DNA of 64,000 bases from Candidatus Vallotiella adelgis (GTDB lineage: Bacteria > Pseudomonadota > Gammaproteobacteria > Burkholderiales > Burkholderiaceae). Location of the stretch: contig NZ_CP047396.1 of NCBI RefSeq assembly GCF_020541305.1, positions 1,110,086 to 1,174,085 on the forward strand, written 5' to 3'. This document shows, piece after piece, positions 19,782 to 30,779 of this stretch (its first letter is position 1; every line of letters starts with the position of its first letter). The notes below the pieces were generated by a model that was not told the origin of the DNA, made no database searches, and worked only from the letters and a program-made list of their open reading frames with translations. The position numbers were made by a program, and so were the translations under genes.

Positions 19782-20660
19782 ATGAAGCTCACATTTACTA
19801 AAATGCATGGCGCCGGTAATGATTTCGTGGTTCTTGACGGCGTGCGAAACATGATCTTGCCCACACCGGCGTTGGTGCGCTATCTCGCCGACCGCCACTT
19901 CGGCGTCGGTGCGGACCAGTTATTGCTGGTTGAGCGTCCTACGCTTAATGGGGCTGATTTCAAGTATCGAATCTTCAACTGCGATGGTGGAGAAGTCGAA
20001 CACTGCGGAAATGGCGCACGCTGCTTTATGAAGTTTGTACTTAATACCGGCCTAAGTCGAGCACACACGATTTGCGTGCAAGTACAGCGCGGCCTAATTA
20101 TGTTAAGCGTTCAGGATAATGGTGAAGTACTTGTTAATATGGGTGCACCAGCATTCACTACGTCACAGACGCTGTTTGATGTATCGGGACTAAAGCCAGA
20201 ATACGATGGTGGGGATATACTGTGGCCACTCAATATAAATGGCTCAACACAATGGATCTCTGTCATCTCGATGGGAAATCCTCATGCCGTGCAAATCGTC
20301 GATGACACTAACACCGCACCGGTACTCAGAGATGGTCCACTCATCGAGTCACATAAGTACTTTCCAAATCGTATAAACGCAGGATTCATGCAGATTCTCT
20401 CAAGGCACGAGATAAAATTGCGTGTCTATGAGCGTGGCGCAGGCGAAACGCTCGCATGCGGCTCAGGTGCTTGCGCGGCAGTTGTAGCCGGCATCCGTCG
20501 AGGGGTGCTAGATTCTCCGGTGTATGTGCGAGCACGTGGCGGCACGTTAACTATCTCTTGGAACGGCAGATGTGACAGTAAGAATCCGGTAATGATGGCC
20601 GGCCCGGCAACCACTGTGTTCGAAGGTGAAATTGATGTGCCCGACGAGTTACCTGCGTGA
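19782..20660 (+). CDS. dapF: Diaminopimelate epimerase
   Basis: Converts LL- to meso-diaminopimelate, the lysine precursor and the cross-linking residue of peptidoglycan. 292 residues. The two catalytic cysteines are present in [11 protein letters not shown] (C75) and [11 protein letters not shown] (C226); [13 protein letters not shown] at the N-terminus and VYERGAGET before the second Cys complete the substrate-site signature. The ATG at 19782 gives the standard [10 protein letters not shown] start. Its retention together with mreBCD and mrdAB indicates that the cell still builds its own peptidoglycan. Downstream, the DUF484 and xerC genes expected from synteny are not readable. Confidence 0.97.
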   Translation: MKLTFTKMHGAGNDFVVLDGVRNMILPTPALVRYLADRHFGVGADQLLLVERPTLNGADFKYRIFNCDGGEVEHCGNGARCFMKFVLNTGLSRAHTICVQVQRGLIMLSVQDNGEVLVNMGAPAFTTSQTLFDVSGLKPEYDGGDILWPLNINGSTQWISVISMGNPHAVQIVDDTNTAPVLRDGPLIESHKYFPNRINAGFMQILSRHEIKLRVYERGAGETLACGSGACAAVVAGIRRGVLDSPVYVRARGGTLTISWNGRCDSKNPVMMAGPATTVFEGEIDVPDELPA

Positions 20661-22052
20661 CCGAGATCAATACACCAAAATATTCTATAAATTAACGATA
20701 ATAAGGTGTTATTTTATCTACTGTACAATATGTATTGTGTTAAATAAGACTCCTTTAAATCGCCTGCCCTATTGCGCTTAATCTAGAAACAATCATGATC
20801 AATTATAAAGTTGCTAATTACCCTACTAGCTTATTTACCGCTCTTCAGCTGCGAAGGTAAGCTGTTTTCTCTGGTCCAAATCTCGAATCTGTATAGAAAG
20901 ATAGTGGCAGATTTGAGGAGGCCAATATAGAAAGTGTATTCAGCTTTTAATAATACTTGACTTACTACACTCACGCCGTTTCCGCGATGAAATAGCGAAT
21001 TTTTCCTGTAGTATTTTCGCTAGTGACGGACAATACCACTGTCCTAGTATACTGCCATAATAGACCTGCTGAATGCTATCATCTATAGACTCCCAATGAA
21101 CATAACTTGTACTGTGGTTGAGCTTACGCTTCATATCTTAGTGGGGCCTGCTAGAATCAATTTCGAGCTTCGTGTTCGAGTTCAAACCGCGCCAGTTCAA
21201 TATTTTCTTGACTAGAATTAACCATCTAAATTATACCCTCGAGCTCATCTGAAATAGTTTATAGCGTAGATCGGTAGGTATAGCTTTTTCCATTAGGTCA
21301 AGTTTCGCCGTGTTGCACATCAACCCAAAGTGAGCCATTGCCAGTGAAGAAAGTTTATAGTCTTGATCAGTACCCCTCTCGTACTTGAGCTTATCTCCAA
21401 TTTTTTCTATAGATCTAACAGCATATGGGATAAAGTAACTGTATTGCGATATAGATGTAGTAGCAGGGTTGTAATTATTATCTATAAGTCGGCGCTCACG
21501 GGCGGGCGTGGCTCTCTGGATTAATCACTACTATGTATATTACGATACAAATAAATTCTGTATATAGACCAGTATAGACCTACTCACTTCCTAAAAGTTG
21601 GAGAATTTTTTGGAAGAATTCTGACAATCTACTGCGGGCGCTTATCATGTTATAGATACATGCTGTTCATGAAATACATTACAGAATATGGTATCGATGA
21701 CTTAATTCATATCAGACTCAATCTAAGTTGAGCATGCTTTCTCAGCGTATCAGCTTCACCTATCTGGAAAAATGAGAGTTATCTTCGTCTAGATTGCATA
21801 TGCATTAGCATATATTGAAAAAATATACAAAAACGCTAGTATATCTCTTAGAGAGCTGAATATCACTTTGATAAGTAGCTCTACTGCTTTTGGCACTCGT
21901 TATACTTCAGTTACAATACGCGCCCACTGGGGGGATAATAACGTGACGCCAAAAAGAGTTTTGGCTCCTGCAAAAGCTACTCAACCTGCCACAACGTACG
22001 TAGATGCGAGTAACGCTCAATGTATCGCATGACCATAAAGAACATAAGCCAG
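20661..22052. other. Non-coding decayed interval
   Basis: About 1.4 kb between dapF and dksA. In free-living relatives a DUF484 gene and xerC occupy this place. I looked for the tyrosine-recombinase HxxR and Tyr motifs and for other fragments and found none I can support. Short frames here are chance. Confidence 0.5.
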
Positions 22053-22472
22053 ATGACGACGAGACAACTTTTAACCGAGCCAGAAATCTTGAAGATGAGC
22101 GATAAGGATTACATGAATGAGGATCAGATCGCGTTTTTCAAACATAGGCTTGAACAGTTACAGGCCGAAATCCTACGTAATGCCGATCAAACGACCGAAA
22201 ATCTCCGAGAAACGATGATTGTTCCCGATCCGGCGGATCGCGCGACGATTGAAGAAGAGCACGCAATTGAGCTGCGCACACGTGACCGTGAACGTAAGCT
22301 GCTAAAGAAGGTTCAGCAATCACTTACGCGAATCGAGGCTGCTGAATATGGCTGGTGCGAGGAAACAGGCGAACCTATCGGTATTCGTCGCCTACTTGCG
22401 CGGCCCACAGCAACGCTATCGCTCGAGGCACAAGAGCGCCGTGAACTGCGCCAAAAGCTGTTTAGTGACTAA
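22053..22472 (+). CDS. dksA: RNA polymerase-binding transcription factor DksA
   Basis: Secondary-channel RNA polymerase factor that acts with ppGpp in the stringent response. The ATG at 22053 gives MTTRQLLTEPEILKMSDKDYMN and a 139-residue protein, the family length; an in-frame ATG at 22020 would add 11 residues and has no better ribosome binding site. A coiled-coil hairpin spans about residues 25-100 (FFKHRLEQLQAEI...VPDPADRATIEEEHAIELRTRDRERKLLKKVQQ), including the tip region DPADRA. The C-terminal globule YGWCEETGEPIGIRRLLARPTATLS keeps only one of the four zinc-finger cysteines of E. coli DksA; a Cys-poor form also occurs in related Burkholderia. An intrinsic terminator follows. Confidence 0.95.
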   Translation: MTTRQLLTEPEILKMSDKDYMNEDQIAFFKHRLEQLQAEILRNADQTTENLRETMIVPDPADRATIEEEHAIELRTRDRERKLLKKVQQSLTRIEAAEYGWCEETGEPIGIRRLLARPTATLSLEAQERRELRQKLFSD

Positions 22473-22512
22473 AAAATTGCTGCTTGAGCGAAAGCGGTAC
22501 AGTCCGGATTAC

Positions 22513-22541
22513 TTTTGCACGCGATAGGCGTGCTTTTTATT
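22513..22541 (+). terminator. Rho-independent terminator after dksA
   Basis: Stem GCACGC/GCGTGC (22517-22522 and 22528-22533) with a 5-nt loop, followed directly by TTTTTATTT. This is the clearest classical intrinsic terminator in the window and ends dksA transcription before hslV. Confidence 0.75.
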
Positions 22542-22600
22542 TATAGTGGCATTTATTGCATGCGGATATGTCATATCGGTACCGCATCGTGCGCTTACAC

Positions 22601-22628
22601 CTTGACATTGCGTCAGACGCCCTAAGAT
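22601..22628 (+). promoter_or_regulatory. Candidate promoter of hslVU
   Basis: CTTGACA at 22601-22607 is followed after 12 bases by CCCTAAGAT (22620-22628). This resembles a heat-shock (sigma-32) promoter, CTTGAAA and CCCCATxT, and could also be read as a sigma-70 TTGACA with TAAGAT at 15-bp spacing. It lies about 80 bp before hslV and downstream of the dksA terminator. Prediction only. Confidence 0.4.
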
Positions 22629-22706
22629 AGTCTGAAATTTATTATCTTGGTCTTATCCCGCGTCTACTGGCGCGAAACTCTGCCCTAAAGGAATTGTAAA
22701 TTGTAT

Positions 22707-23243
22707 ATGGAGCAATATCACGGCACAACCATCATCTCGATACGGAGAGGCAATAATGTTGCATTAGGCGGAGACGGTCAAGTAACTCTGGGTAACATTG
22801 TTATGAAGGGTGGCGCCAAAAAAGTGCGGCGCATCTACGGCGGTAAGGTACTGGTAGGTTTCGCTGGTGGCACCGCAGATGCATTCTCGCTACTCGACCG
22901 TTTTGAGGGAAAACTAGAGAAGCACCAAGGCAATCTGACCCGTGCCGCCGTTGAATTAGCCAAAGACTGGCGCACCGACCGTATGCTGCGCCGTTTAGAA
23001 GCAATGCTGATTGCTGCAGATGCGAAAACGACGCTGATCATTACTGGCAATGGTGACGTTCTAGATCCGGAAAATGGCATATGCGCCATCGGCTCGGGCG
23101 GCGCATATGCGCAGGCCGCAGCCCGTGCGCTCCTAGAAAACACTCAGCTAAACGCCCGCGACGTCGTCGAAAAATCTCTCGCGATTGCCGGCGATATGTG
23201 TATTTATACAAATCACAATCGCGTCATTGAAACCATCGAATAA
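22707..23243 (+). CDS. hslV: ATP-dependent protease proteolytic subunit HslV
   Basis: Threonine peptidase that forms the inner two hexameric rings of the HslVU protease and degrades misfolded cytoplasmic proteins. After the ATG at 22707 comes MEQYHG and then TTIISIRRG; the first Thr (T7) becomes the N-terminal nucleophile after processing. [21 protein letters not shown] and the conserved [23 protein letters not shown] follow, ending [17 protein letters not shown] at 22701 has a better spaced AAAGGAA ribosome binding site and may be the real initiation codon; the mature protein would be the same. It forms a two-gene unit with hslU. Confidence 0.97.
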   Translation: MEQYHGTTIISIRRGNNVALGGDGQVTLGNIVMKGGAKKVRRIYGGKVLVGFAGGTADAFSLLDRFEGKLEKHQGNLTRAAVELAKDWRTDRMLRRLEAMLIAADAKTTLIITGNGDVLDPENGICAIGSGGAYAQAAARALLENTQLNARDVVEKSLAIAGDMCIYTNHNRVIETIE

Positions 23244-23333
23244 ATAGCCGGGAAACTATACACAGCCTATTGTGCCCTTACATCGAGGCTTAAGGGCCAG
23301 TTTAGACCTGGTGCCATCTAAAGGATGTCGAAC

Positions 23334-24674
23334 ATGACTACTATGACCCCCCCTGAAATTGTCTCCGAGCTAGACAAGCATATTATCGGCCAAGGCCGAG
23401 CTAAGCGCGCCGTCGCGGTCGCGCTTCGCAACCGCTGGCGACGTCAGCAGGTTCCAGACCCATTGCGACAGGAAATCACCCCGAAAAATATTCTAATGAT
23501 CGGACCGACTGGCGTAGGCAAAACCGAAGTCGCGCGACGCCTGGCTAAGCTCGCTAATGCACCATTTATTAAGATCGAGGCTACAAAATTCACAGAAGTT
23601 GGCTATGTCGGTCGCGATGTTGATAGCATCGTGCGTGATCTGATTGATATCTCAGTCAAGGAAACACGCGAATCAGAAATGCGCAAGGTTTGCACAAAAG
23701 CACAAGACCGGGCGGAAAATCGCATCTTGGATATCTTGCTACCGGAGGCACGTCCTGTCGACTTTAGCCCGACCAGTAGTGAGGAAAGTGATTGCGAGAG
23801 CGCAACCCGTCAGACATTCCGTAGAAGGCTACGCGAGGGTCAGCTTGACGATAAAGAAGTTGAGCTCGACATTGAGGCACCACACGCTAATATGGACATT
23901 ATGGGCCCGCCCGGCATGGAGGAAATGACAGAGCAAATTCGTTCGATGTTTGCTAATCTCGGTAGTGGAAAAAAACAGCACCGCAAAGTCAAAATTAAAG
24001 AAGCCTTGAAGTTATTGACCGACGAAGAAGCTGCTAAGATGGTCAACGAAGAGGATATCAAGATCCGTGCCGTGCAGAACGCCGAACAAAATGGCATCGT
24101 CTTCCTCGACGAAATCGATAAAATTGCATCTCGTCAAGAGGCTGGCAATAACGAGGTATCACGTCAGGGCGTACAGCGCGACTTGTTGCCGCTTGTAGAA
24201 GGCACAACAATTAATACTAAGTACGGCATGGTAAGAACTGACCATATCTTGTTTATTGCTAGCGGGGCGTTTCATTTAGCTAAACCGAGCGATTTGATTC
24301 CCGAACTACAAGGGCGGTTTCCAATCCGGGTCGAGCTCGATTCACTATCGGTTGATGACTTCGAATCGATCCTAGTTCGCACCGACGCTAGCTTAGTCAA
24401 GCAATATCAAGCACTGCTTGCAACCGAGCATGTACAACTCGAGTTTACTGAAGATGGCATCAAGCGCCTAGCAGAAATCGCTTTTTCGGTTAATGAAAAA
24501 ACTGAAAACATCGGCGCGCGACGGTTGTATACAGTGATTGAAAAACTGCTTGAAGAGATTGCATTCTCGGCCGGCTGCCATCCTGGTCAATCAGTCAAGA
24601 TTGATGCTGCTTACGCAGATAACGCACTGCGCGATACCTCGCAAAATGAAGATCTGTCACTCTATGTGCTATAA
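23334..24674 (+). CDS. hslU: ATP-dependent protease ATPase subunit HslU
   Basis: AAA+ unfoldase that feeds substrates to HslV. 446 residues from the ATG at 23334, which has AAGGA 8 bases upstream and gives [20 protein letters not shown] like the family; an ATG 9 bases upstream overlaps that site. Walker [10 protein letters not shown] (57-65), the pore motif region GYVGRDV, an acidic inserted I-domain (about 110-235), Walker [12 protein letters not shown] and sensor 2 IGARRL are all present; the C-terminus ends in LSLYVL, as needed to dock HslV. 90 bp downstream of hslV. Relatives carry argB a short way downstream; here argB is dead and separated by 1.8 kb of eroded DNA. Confidence 0.97.
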   Translation: MTTMTPPEIVSELDKHIIGQGRAKRAVAVALRNRWRRQQVPDPLRQEITPKNILMIGPTGVGKTEVARRLAKLANAPFIKIEATKFTEVGYVGRDVDSIVRDLIDISVKETRESEMRKVCTKAQDRAENRILDILLPEARPVDFSPTSSEESDCESATRQTFRRRLREGQLDDKEVELDIEAPHANMDIMGPPGMEEMTEQIRSMFANLGSGKKQHRKVKIKEALKLLTDEEAAKMVNEEDIKIRAVQNAEQNGIVFLDEIDKIASRQEAGNNEVSRQGVQRDLLPLVEGTTINTKYGMVRTDHILFIASGAFHLAKPSDLIPELQGRFPIRVELDSLSVDDFESILVRTDASLVKQYQALLATEHVQLEFTEDGIKRLAEIAFSVNEKTENIGARRLYTVIEKLLEEIAFSAGCHPGQSVKIDAAYADNALRDTSQNEDLSLYVL

Positions 24675-26434
24675 TGTTGCTTTCCACTATGCGTGCACAG
24701 CTTATCAATCGCCTTTACCGGTTATCTCGATAGATTGCGTTACAACGTACGGCAATACAGGTTCATCGGCGGCACGCGCGGTCGCCGAATATTAGAACTG
24801 TTATCAGACAATATGCGCTGAATATGCTCTAATTCAAGCTGAGTTACCGAAAACAGTATCAGATTCTCGATCGCGCACACCTCGAGCTAGCTTCGCGAGA
24901 TAACTGCTTGCTCCTTCCTTGATCCGAGCCTTAGGCTTTAGTTTATGCAGTGGTTCAATGAAATACAGCCTCGAATCATTGCCTAAATTTAAATCCATGG
25001 TGACCTAGCCAGAACCTAGCCCGAACGGCAGTACAGCTGAAAGCATGCTGTCGCGGTCATTTATCTAGTGAACAAGTATTAGCCACGCTGGTTCAGACCG
25101 CGTGTAAGCGCGCTAGCAAATACCCAATCATCGTCGACCTTGAGGAAGTTTATTCTTTTCATATTTGTAACTAAGCTGAGCTCTATCATCTAACAAAACA
25201 GTCTAGATCTATCTAGATCGGCCACAGCATCAGCGACCGATACGTCGGAGAGCCGCGGTGCTGATTTGCAAGAAATTTGCATGCAGGGTAACGCAGCTAC
25301 CGCTGCTTAATAAATGCGTCTAGCTAACTTATCTACCGGGTTCTGGCCAGCAAGTGGTAGTAAGTAGCGCCGGTATACTGGGAGCTGAGCGAGCGCTAAG
25401 CTCGCACAACTCTAGCTGTTATACAAGAAGGTCAAAATGAGCCTGTAAGATGAAAGAGCCAATCAGCATATAATAGTTTATGCAATTCTTCGGCTACTTT
25501 TATAATGGTCGAAATAAGGCATCAATCTTGCGCGCAGCGCCTTTTAGCTACCCACACTCCTGCGCCATCCACCCACTCATCGTGAAACAGCTTCTCCTAC
25601 ACCTTTTTTAAAGCTGCAGAGCCCTTAGCGCGGTGCGGACAACATTGTGAGAGACAACCATAAAGTCAGTCCGACACTGACCATGCAGTTTACCTATATC
25701 TGGCTCGGTAGTAATTAAACGGGGCCGCCCAAGAGCTATCTATCTTAAAAGCAATAAGTTGAAATTAAGCAGCTAATTAGCTAGGCAACGGCGAACGATA
25801 TGAGCTGTGGAGGGCAGGCGCCTAGACAAAACTGCCACCGCAATCGCTAACGAGGAGCAGGTACAGTGTGATACGAACGGGGTAAGAAAGAAAAGCAGCG
25901 CAGATAGCATACCTAGGTCAACCCATAGCTACCCTATCAGCTCGATATGTATTCGAACTTAACTGAAGTCGACTAGATCTACCTTAGAATGTGAAAGTTA
26001 CTTCTACTGTGATGATCATAAGTGTCTTGGTGAGCAGAGAATTCCACTATAGGCTGGTATACAACGGCGCTGGCTAATGGTTGTCCCAATGCTATCCAGG
26101 GAAACTCAGCTAGAGCGCATCATTCCTCAAGCCTAATGAAACTCGATGACTCTCGAGGACGGATACCATGACGAAAAAGCTAGCGCACTATAGTAAGAAG
26201 TGCGTATTCGCCAAGGCAAACACAAAAATTTCGTACAGACCAGCATCGCAATGCTGCAATATTGGCACGATTACTTGCCATATGGCTAGTGTATCAGTGC
26301 TTTTTATCTACAATACGTCAAAACGATCGGCATATCGAAAAAGCCCAGATGCTGACATAGTGTCGATACTTTAGTCTCGTAAAATTCATGTTGTTTTTTT
26401 GCTCAGACTGCTCGTGCCATATCCATCGCTAATG
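24675..26434. other. Non-coding decayed interval before the argB relic
   Basis: 1.8 kb with no intact frame. Codon-sized fragments exist on the plus strand but none that I can match to a family. It is probably one or more erased genes formerly between hslU and argB. Confidence 0.5.
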
Positions 26435-27307
26435 ATATGCATGCCACTCCATCTATCTAAGGATCGATATCCTTGCGGGAGCTTTCCTGACATCTTCCGA
26501 TACCACGACAAGATAGTCGTAATTAAGTATGGTGGACACGCAATAACCAAGGAGAGCTTAAAGAGAAGCTTGGCACGCGACGTGGCATTACTAAAGTTAG
26601 TGGGCATGAATCCAATTACAGTCCAGGGGACAGCCCGCAGATTGACCAAGCGCTGAAGAAAATCGGCAAGCAAAACACATTGGTGTAAGGCATGCGAGTG
26701 ATAGATAAGGAAACGATGTGGGTCGTCGCATGGGTGCGCGGTGGAGAAGTGCCACAGGATATCGTCACACTCATTCATCATACTGGCAGCAACATAGTGA
26801 GTTTAATTGAAAAAGATGACAGATTAATCCATACACGCAGGCTTCGGTTGGCGGATCCGGAAAAACCAGGAAAATTTATTGTCATGCGTCGGGTCGGCGA
26901 GGTTACCTTCATTAATCCAGCAGTTGTTCTAGCGTTGCAGAACGATGCATTTATCCCAGTTATATTGCCGATTGGCTGCAGCGAAACAGGGCGCCGCATA
27001 TAATATTAACGCGGATTTAGTTGTGGCTAAACTAGCAAGCATGTTGAATGCAGAAAGACTAGTGATAATGACGAACATCTCAGGAATCGTAGACAAGAAC
27101 GGTATGTTACCTACGATCTATCTATAGTATCAATATACTATTCCCCGATGGCACAATCCCGGTAGTGTGCGGCCGGAGATGTCGACGCGCTGTGTACAAC
27201 TAAAAACGGCGCCCGCTCCGTACGCATCATTAACGGACATATCACGCACCAGTATCTCGGTGTTGCTCGACATTCTGCATGAGCAGCTATTCGGCACGAT
27301 AATCTAA
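26435..27307 (+). pseudogene. argB: Acetylglutamate kinase pseudogene (argB)
   Basis: Relic of the second enzyme of arginine synthesis. In order one reads [40 protein letters not shown], then after a frameshift [14 protein letters not shown] and a [45 protein letters not shown], a further frameshift, [22 protein letters not shown] and [14 protein letters not shown], and finally SVLLDILHEQLFGTII with a TAA at 27305-27307. These match ArgB along its full length (KYGGNAM, NPxx[22 protein letters not shown], LLExLTExxFGTMI). At least two frameshifts and an internal stop disable it. The fragments are still easy to read, so inactivation is relatively recent compared with neighbouring erased genes. 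Confidence 0.95.
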
Positions 27308-28427
27308 TCTCACTAAACTATGCTAGTTCGCGCAGTTAGCAGCATACTGCTTCGCGTGGCATAACCATGTCATCTATTCTTAAAGTTCTACATGCTCTTA
27401 GAACTACAAACTATGAAATAGTCTGGGACACATCACTTATACTCAAGAATTCCGGCCAGGTACTGAGTACTATTATCGACTAGTCGATAGTAACTTCGCC
27501 TGAGCATATCATCTGAGTCGTACACAATTTATACTGTCAGACAACGCTATTCACCACCATCCTCGATCGCAGTGCAGCTAGCTAGTACAGCATCACGCTC
27601 GATACCTGCCATGTACTGAACGTATAGACGAATTAGTGCGCTAGAGCTTAAATCTGGCATACGCTGATTCGCTGATACTTTGCTGTTTAGCTAATCATCT
27701 AGCATCGCGCTCATGAACTCTATCTTCAGCTTGTATACTAGAAAATTTTAGTATACAGCTGCTTTAATAAGGTGTTCGAAAACCCAATGCACGGCAAGTT
27801 GTTGCTTCAATAGCTGCATGCTATTCCGTCTACACCATAAGAAAATTTTGTTTATATTGAAGATCCTTCATGCAAACTATCTACTGCGAACTAATTAGGT
27901 AGCGTCATTATAGGTGTGAGAACTTGGGTGGTTCATTGTAGATCTGACTAAATCAGTCATCAGTACTCCTGAATGTTTGTTAATACACACACAGCGCTAT
28001 TACATTTCAGCATGACTTGCTATCCGCACGCCTGCTGAAACAAAAAACAATACCAACAAGAAAATAAGTTGTATATGATTCTCTTGGAATCATTGTTCAA
28101 AAACACTTCACCCTGAAACACCAACATCCCCAAATTAGCTGTCACTTGACAGCTATGATCTATCGATTAAAACTTATGGCGTTTTTAACGCTATACGTTT
28201 TAATTCGGCTCTTGTCTATCACGTGCCAAACGAGCAGCATCATCTAGCGAGGGTGTATAAACACCAGCCCCAAAACCTATGTTGTTAGCATAATATGCTG
28301 AATCGAATCCAATCCCTCGACAGAAATCAATTCTTCGTAGTTAACGAAAAAAATCTGATTTCACGCTTCGATTTTACTGAGCTAATAAAAACCTATTTAG
28401 TCGCGGCCCCCATATGGGGGCCGATTT
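27308..28427. other. Non-coding decayed interval
   Basis: 1.1 kb between the argB and purT relics, with nothing readable. A GC-rich 20-bp palindrome (28404-28423) sits at its right end. Confidence 0.5.
28404..28423. terminator. 20-bp GC-rich perfect palindrome
   Basis: CGGCCCCCATATGGGGGCCG reads identically on both strands and is followed on the plus strand by ATTTTC. It is 5 bp beyond the last codon of the purT relic on the minus strand and may be the old purT terminator. Confidence 0.4.
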
Positions 28428-29110
28428 TCACTGGTCATGATAAAGAGCTATCGCGATATGCATGCGCTCGTTGCCGATCACTTCAACACCGAGTGCTTTA
28501 CCGCAAAAATGAGTTGTTCGCTCGGCGGAATGCGTATACTGGCCAAAGTATCTTATATTTGCAGCGCACTTTATATTGTGCAGTCTTCTTCTCGATGCTG
28601 TGGGATTGTTGGCCCTAAATAGAGGTAACAAAGTCGCCCACCCGATGCGTCTGCTAGATCGGAATTTCCATAGTTGAAAACTAGTATGCTATTATGGTTG
28701 CGGCGTCAATCTGTATTAAAGACTGAGGAAATCGCAGATGATCAGGCATAACGTATTCGTCCGGCTACAGCGCAACTACAAAGCGCAGCTATATGATAGA
28801 CTCAATCCAGAAAAATTCAAAAAACAGTGCGCGCCTGTTTAAAGACACAAACACACGTTTTAACTAATCCTGCTAATATATTTATTTTTTCTAAATTTCA
28901 GCTCCTGGCAATATCGCCTTGTATTATAGTAGTACGCCATAAAAACATGCTGATTCTAAAAGCACTTTCTTATTAAAGATTCAATACACTAAACATGCAT
29001 GCGCTGACGATCTGCAACTTACAATCACTCGCTCCAGCGAGTAGCATTAGAGCCTTGGGCCGAGATGTACTACATGGCAATCAACCGATCCGGTTGAGAC
29101 AAAACTGTCG
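28428..29110 (-). pseudogene. purT: Formate-dependent GAR transformylase relic (purT)
   Basis: Minus-strand remains of PurT, an ATP-grasp enzyme that formylates glycinamide ribonucleotide using formate. Toward the 3' end one reads RVGDFVTS (family PHDTGxVT), NPTAS (family GPSAS), AANIRYFGQYTHSAERTTHF (family TSxNIRFGGLxxALAEPxTxLRLF), then CGK-VEVIGNERMHIAIAL (family FGKPEVxGxRRMGVALA), and a stop at 28428. The 5' limit is uncertain: an intact gene of about 1.2 kb would run into ampG, so the front is deleted. The upstream boundary given is only the end of the non-coding DNA. Confidence 0.6.
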
Positions 29111-29174
29111 TACTAGTTTTATTAGTTATTGTTTCAAGACAATTTGACCGGCTCCCTTCGTTTAACGCAGACCT

Positions 29175-30458
29175 ATGTCCACTCCGCCTCACGAAGCCCG
29201 CACACTAGCTCCACCCGATCCTCACTCGGGATGGAAAGCCTATCTTAATACGCGCATGTTAATCTGCGTGTTTCTTGGATTTACGTCGGGCCTGCCGCTG
29301 TTTACGCTGCTCAATCTGATGCAGGCGTGGCTGCGTAGCGGTGGCGTCGATATTAAAACCATTGGCCTATTCGCATTGCTGCAGTTTCCCTATACGTGGA
29401 AGTTTGTATGGGCGCCGTTAATGGATCGCTTCGTGCCCGGATTTGGTACATGGCGCCCTGGACGTAGACGCAGCTGGATGTTGCTGACTCAACTTAGTGT
29501 TCTGGCGCTGGTCTCAGCTATGGGTTTTATGTCGCAAAGCAACTCTATTCGCACGGTAGCTGTGCTTGCGGCTGCGCTGGCATTTGCTAGCGCAAGCTTA
29601 GATATTGTACTCGATGCCTACCGACGTGAGTTGCTACAAGATACTGAGCAAGGCCTCGGCACAGCAATCCATGTTAATGCGTATAAGTTAGCTGCTCTCG
29701 TTCCCGGTTCGCTGTCGTTGATCCTTGCAGACCACTTTGCATGGTCAACAGTCTTTGCGGTTACCGCAGCGTTCATGTTGCCTGGCGTAGTGACAGCTCT
29801 CGTTGTACAAGAGCCGCAGGTGCACGGCACACTTCCCCCTACGTTAGAGGAGGCTGTAGTGATGCCGTTCCGCGAATTCGTTGCACGAGACGGTATAAAA
29901 CAAGCACTCATTGTACTAGCATTCGTTTTTTTATATAAGCTCGGTGACAATATGGCGACGTCGCTAGCGACGTCGTTCTATCTGGATATCGGTTTCACAA
30001 AAACTGAGATAGGACTAGTGTCTAAGACTAGCAGCTTCTGGGCAAGTATTGCCGGCGGTATCTTTGGGGGTATGTGGTTAATGCGTATTGGCACAGCGCG
30101 TGGCCTGTGGATTTTTGGGGTCGCGCAGATAGTTGCCGTTCTTGGTTTCGCAGCGCTTGCGAGGACGGGCTACACACTACCTGGATTAGCTGTTGTTATT
30201 AGTCTTGAGGCATTTGCCACGGGCTTAGGTACGGCAGCGTTTACTACGTATATTGCTAGCACTACCGACCCACGCTATACCGCAACGCAGTTTGCATTGT
30301 TCACTAGTCTTGCATCAGTACCTCGCACATTTGCTAATGCAGGAGCTGGATATATCGTTGCCCAGATCGGATGGTTTGAGTTCTTTCTGCTGTGCGCGCT
30401 TCTAGCAATCCCAGGTATGCTGCTGCTTCCGCGGATTGCGCCATGGAGGAGATACTAG
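29175..30458 (+). CDS. ampG: AmpG-family muropeptide transporter (MFS)
   Basis: Inner-membrane permease that in characterised members imports anhydro-muropeptides for cell-wall recycling. 427 residues with about 12 membrane helices; after the N-terminal NTRMLICVFLGFTSGLPLFTLLNLMQAWLRSGGVDIKTIGLF come the family's KFVWAPLMDRF (about 75-85), DIVLDAYRRELL (about 154-165) and ALEAFATGLGTAAFTTYIASTTD-like region near residue 340, all typical of AmpG rather than other MFS porters. The frame is undamaged. Its partner supply is odd here, because the soluble transglycosylase gene in this window is dead. Confidence 0.9.
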   Translation: MSTPPHEARTLAPPDPHSGWKAYLNTRMLICVFLGFTSGLPLFTLLNLMQAWLRSGGVDIKTIGLFALLQFPYTWKFVWAPLMDRFVPGFGTWRPGRRRSWMLLTQLSVLALVSAMGFMSQSNSIRTVAVLAAALAFASASLDIVLDAYRRELLQDTEQGLGTAIHVNAYKLAALVPGSLSLILADHFAWSTVFAVTAAFMLPGVVTALVVQEPQVHGTLPPTLEEAVVMPFREFVARDGIKQALIVLAFVFLYKLGDNMATSLATSFYLDIGFTKTEIGLVSKTSSFWASIAGGIFGGMWLMRIGTARGLWIFGVAQIVAVLGFAALARTGYTLPGLAVVISLEAFATGLGTAAFTTYIASTTDPRYTATQFALFTSLASVPRTFANAGAGYIVAQIGWFEFFLLCALLAIPGMLLLPRIAPWRRY

Positions 30459-30779
30459 CAACTACAGAATCGATATAGTATATATGTAACTCAAAATACT
30501 GAAACATAGGCATATAGACGAGGGCAAACAGCTCTAGATCCACACCGTTCGACTAAAGCTGTGCTTTTTGTTATCTTAAAAACGCTCCGTAACTCAATTC
30601 TACTACGATTCTACTTGAGCATCAGGTTATAGTTCTAAGCACTAGGGATAGCCGTCAATGACTACCAAATGAGAATAATCTTTGTTTTAGTCATTAGTAA
30701 AATCGATATATGCAGTTCAAATTGATAACGCATAGTTACCCTAAATCGTATTTAGGGTTTTCTGATGATAAGGTACTGT
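30459..30779. other. Convergent intergenic region ampG/xth
   Basis: 321 bp between two converging genes. It contains the terminator hairpin at 30738-30762; nothing else is recognisable. Confidence 0.6.
30738..30762 (+). terminator. Terminator hairpin between ampG and xth
   Basis: ACCCTAAAT (30738-30746), loop CGT, ATTTAGGGT (30750-30758), then TTTC. The short T-run is on the plus strand, but the hairpin is only about 18 bp past the xth stop on the minus strand, so it may serve both genes. Confidence 0.55.

Noticed and set aside
20661..22052. Possible DUF484 and xerC relics expected from synteny
   Set aside because: No recombinase HxxR or Tyr motif, and no DUF484 fragment, could be read.
26168..26374. 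68-codon plus-strand frame before argB
   Set aside because: No recognisable product; argB relic begins only after it, in a different reading context.
24675..26434. Possible two-component system relic between hslU and argB
   Set aside because: Looked for histidine-kinase and receiver motifs on both strands and found none that can be supported.
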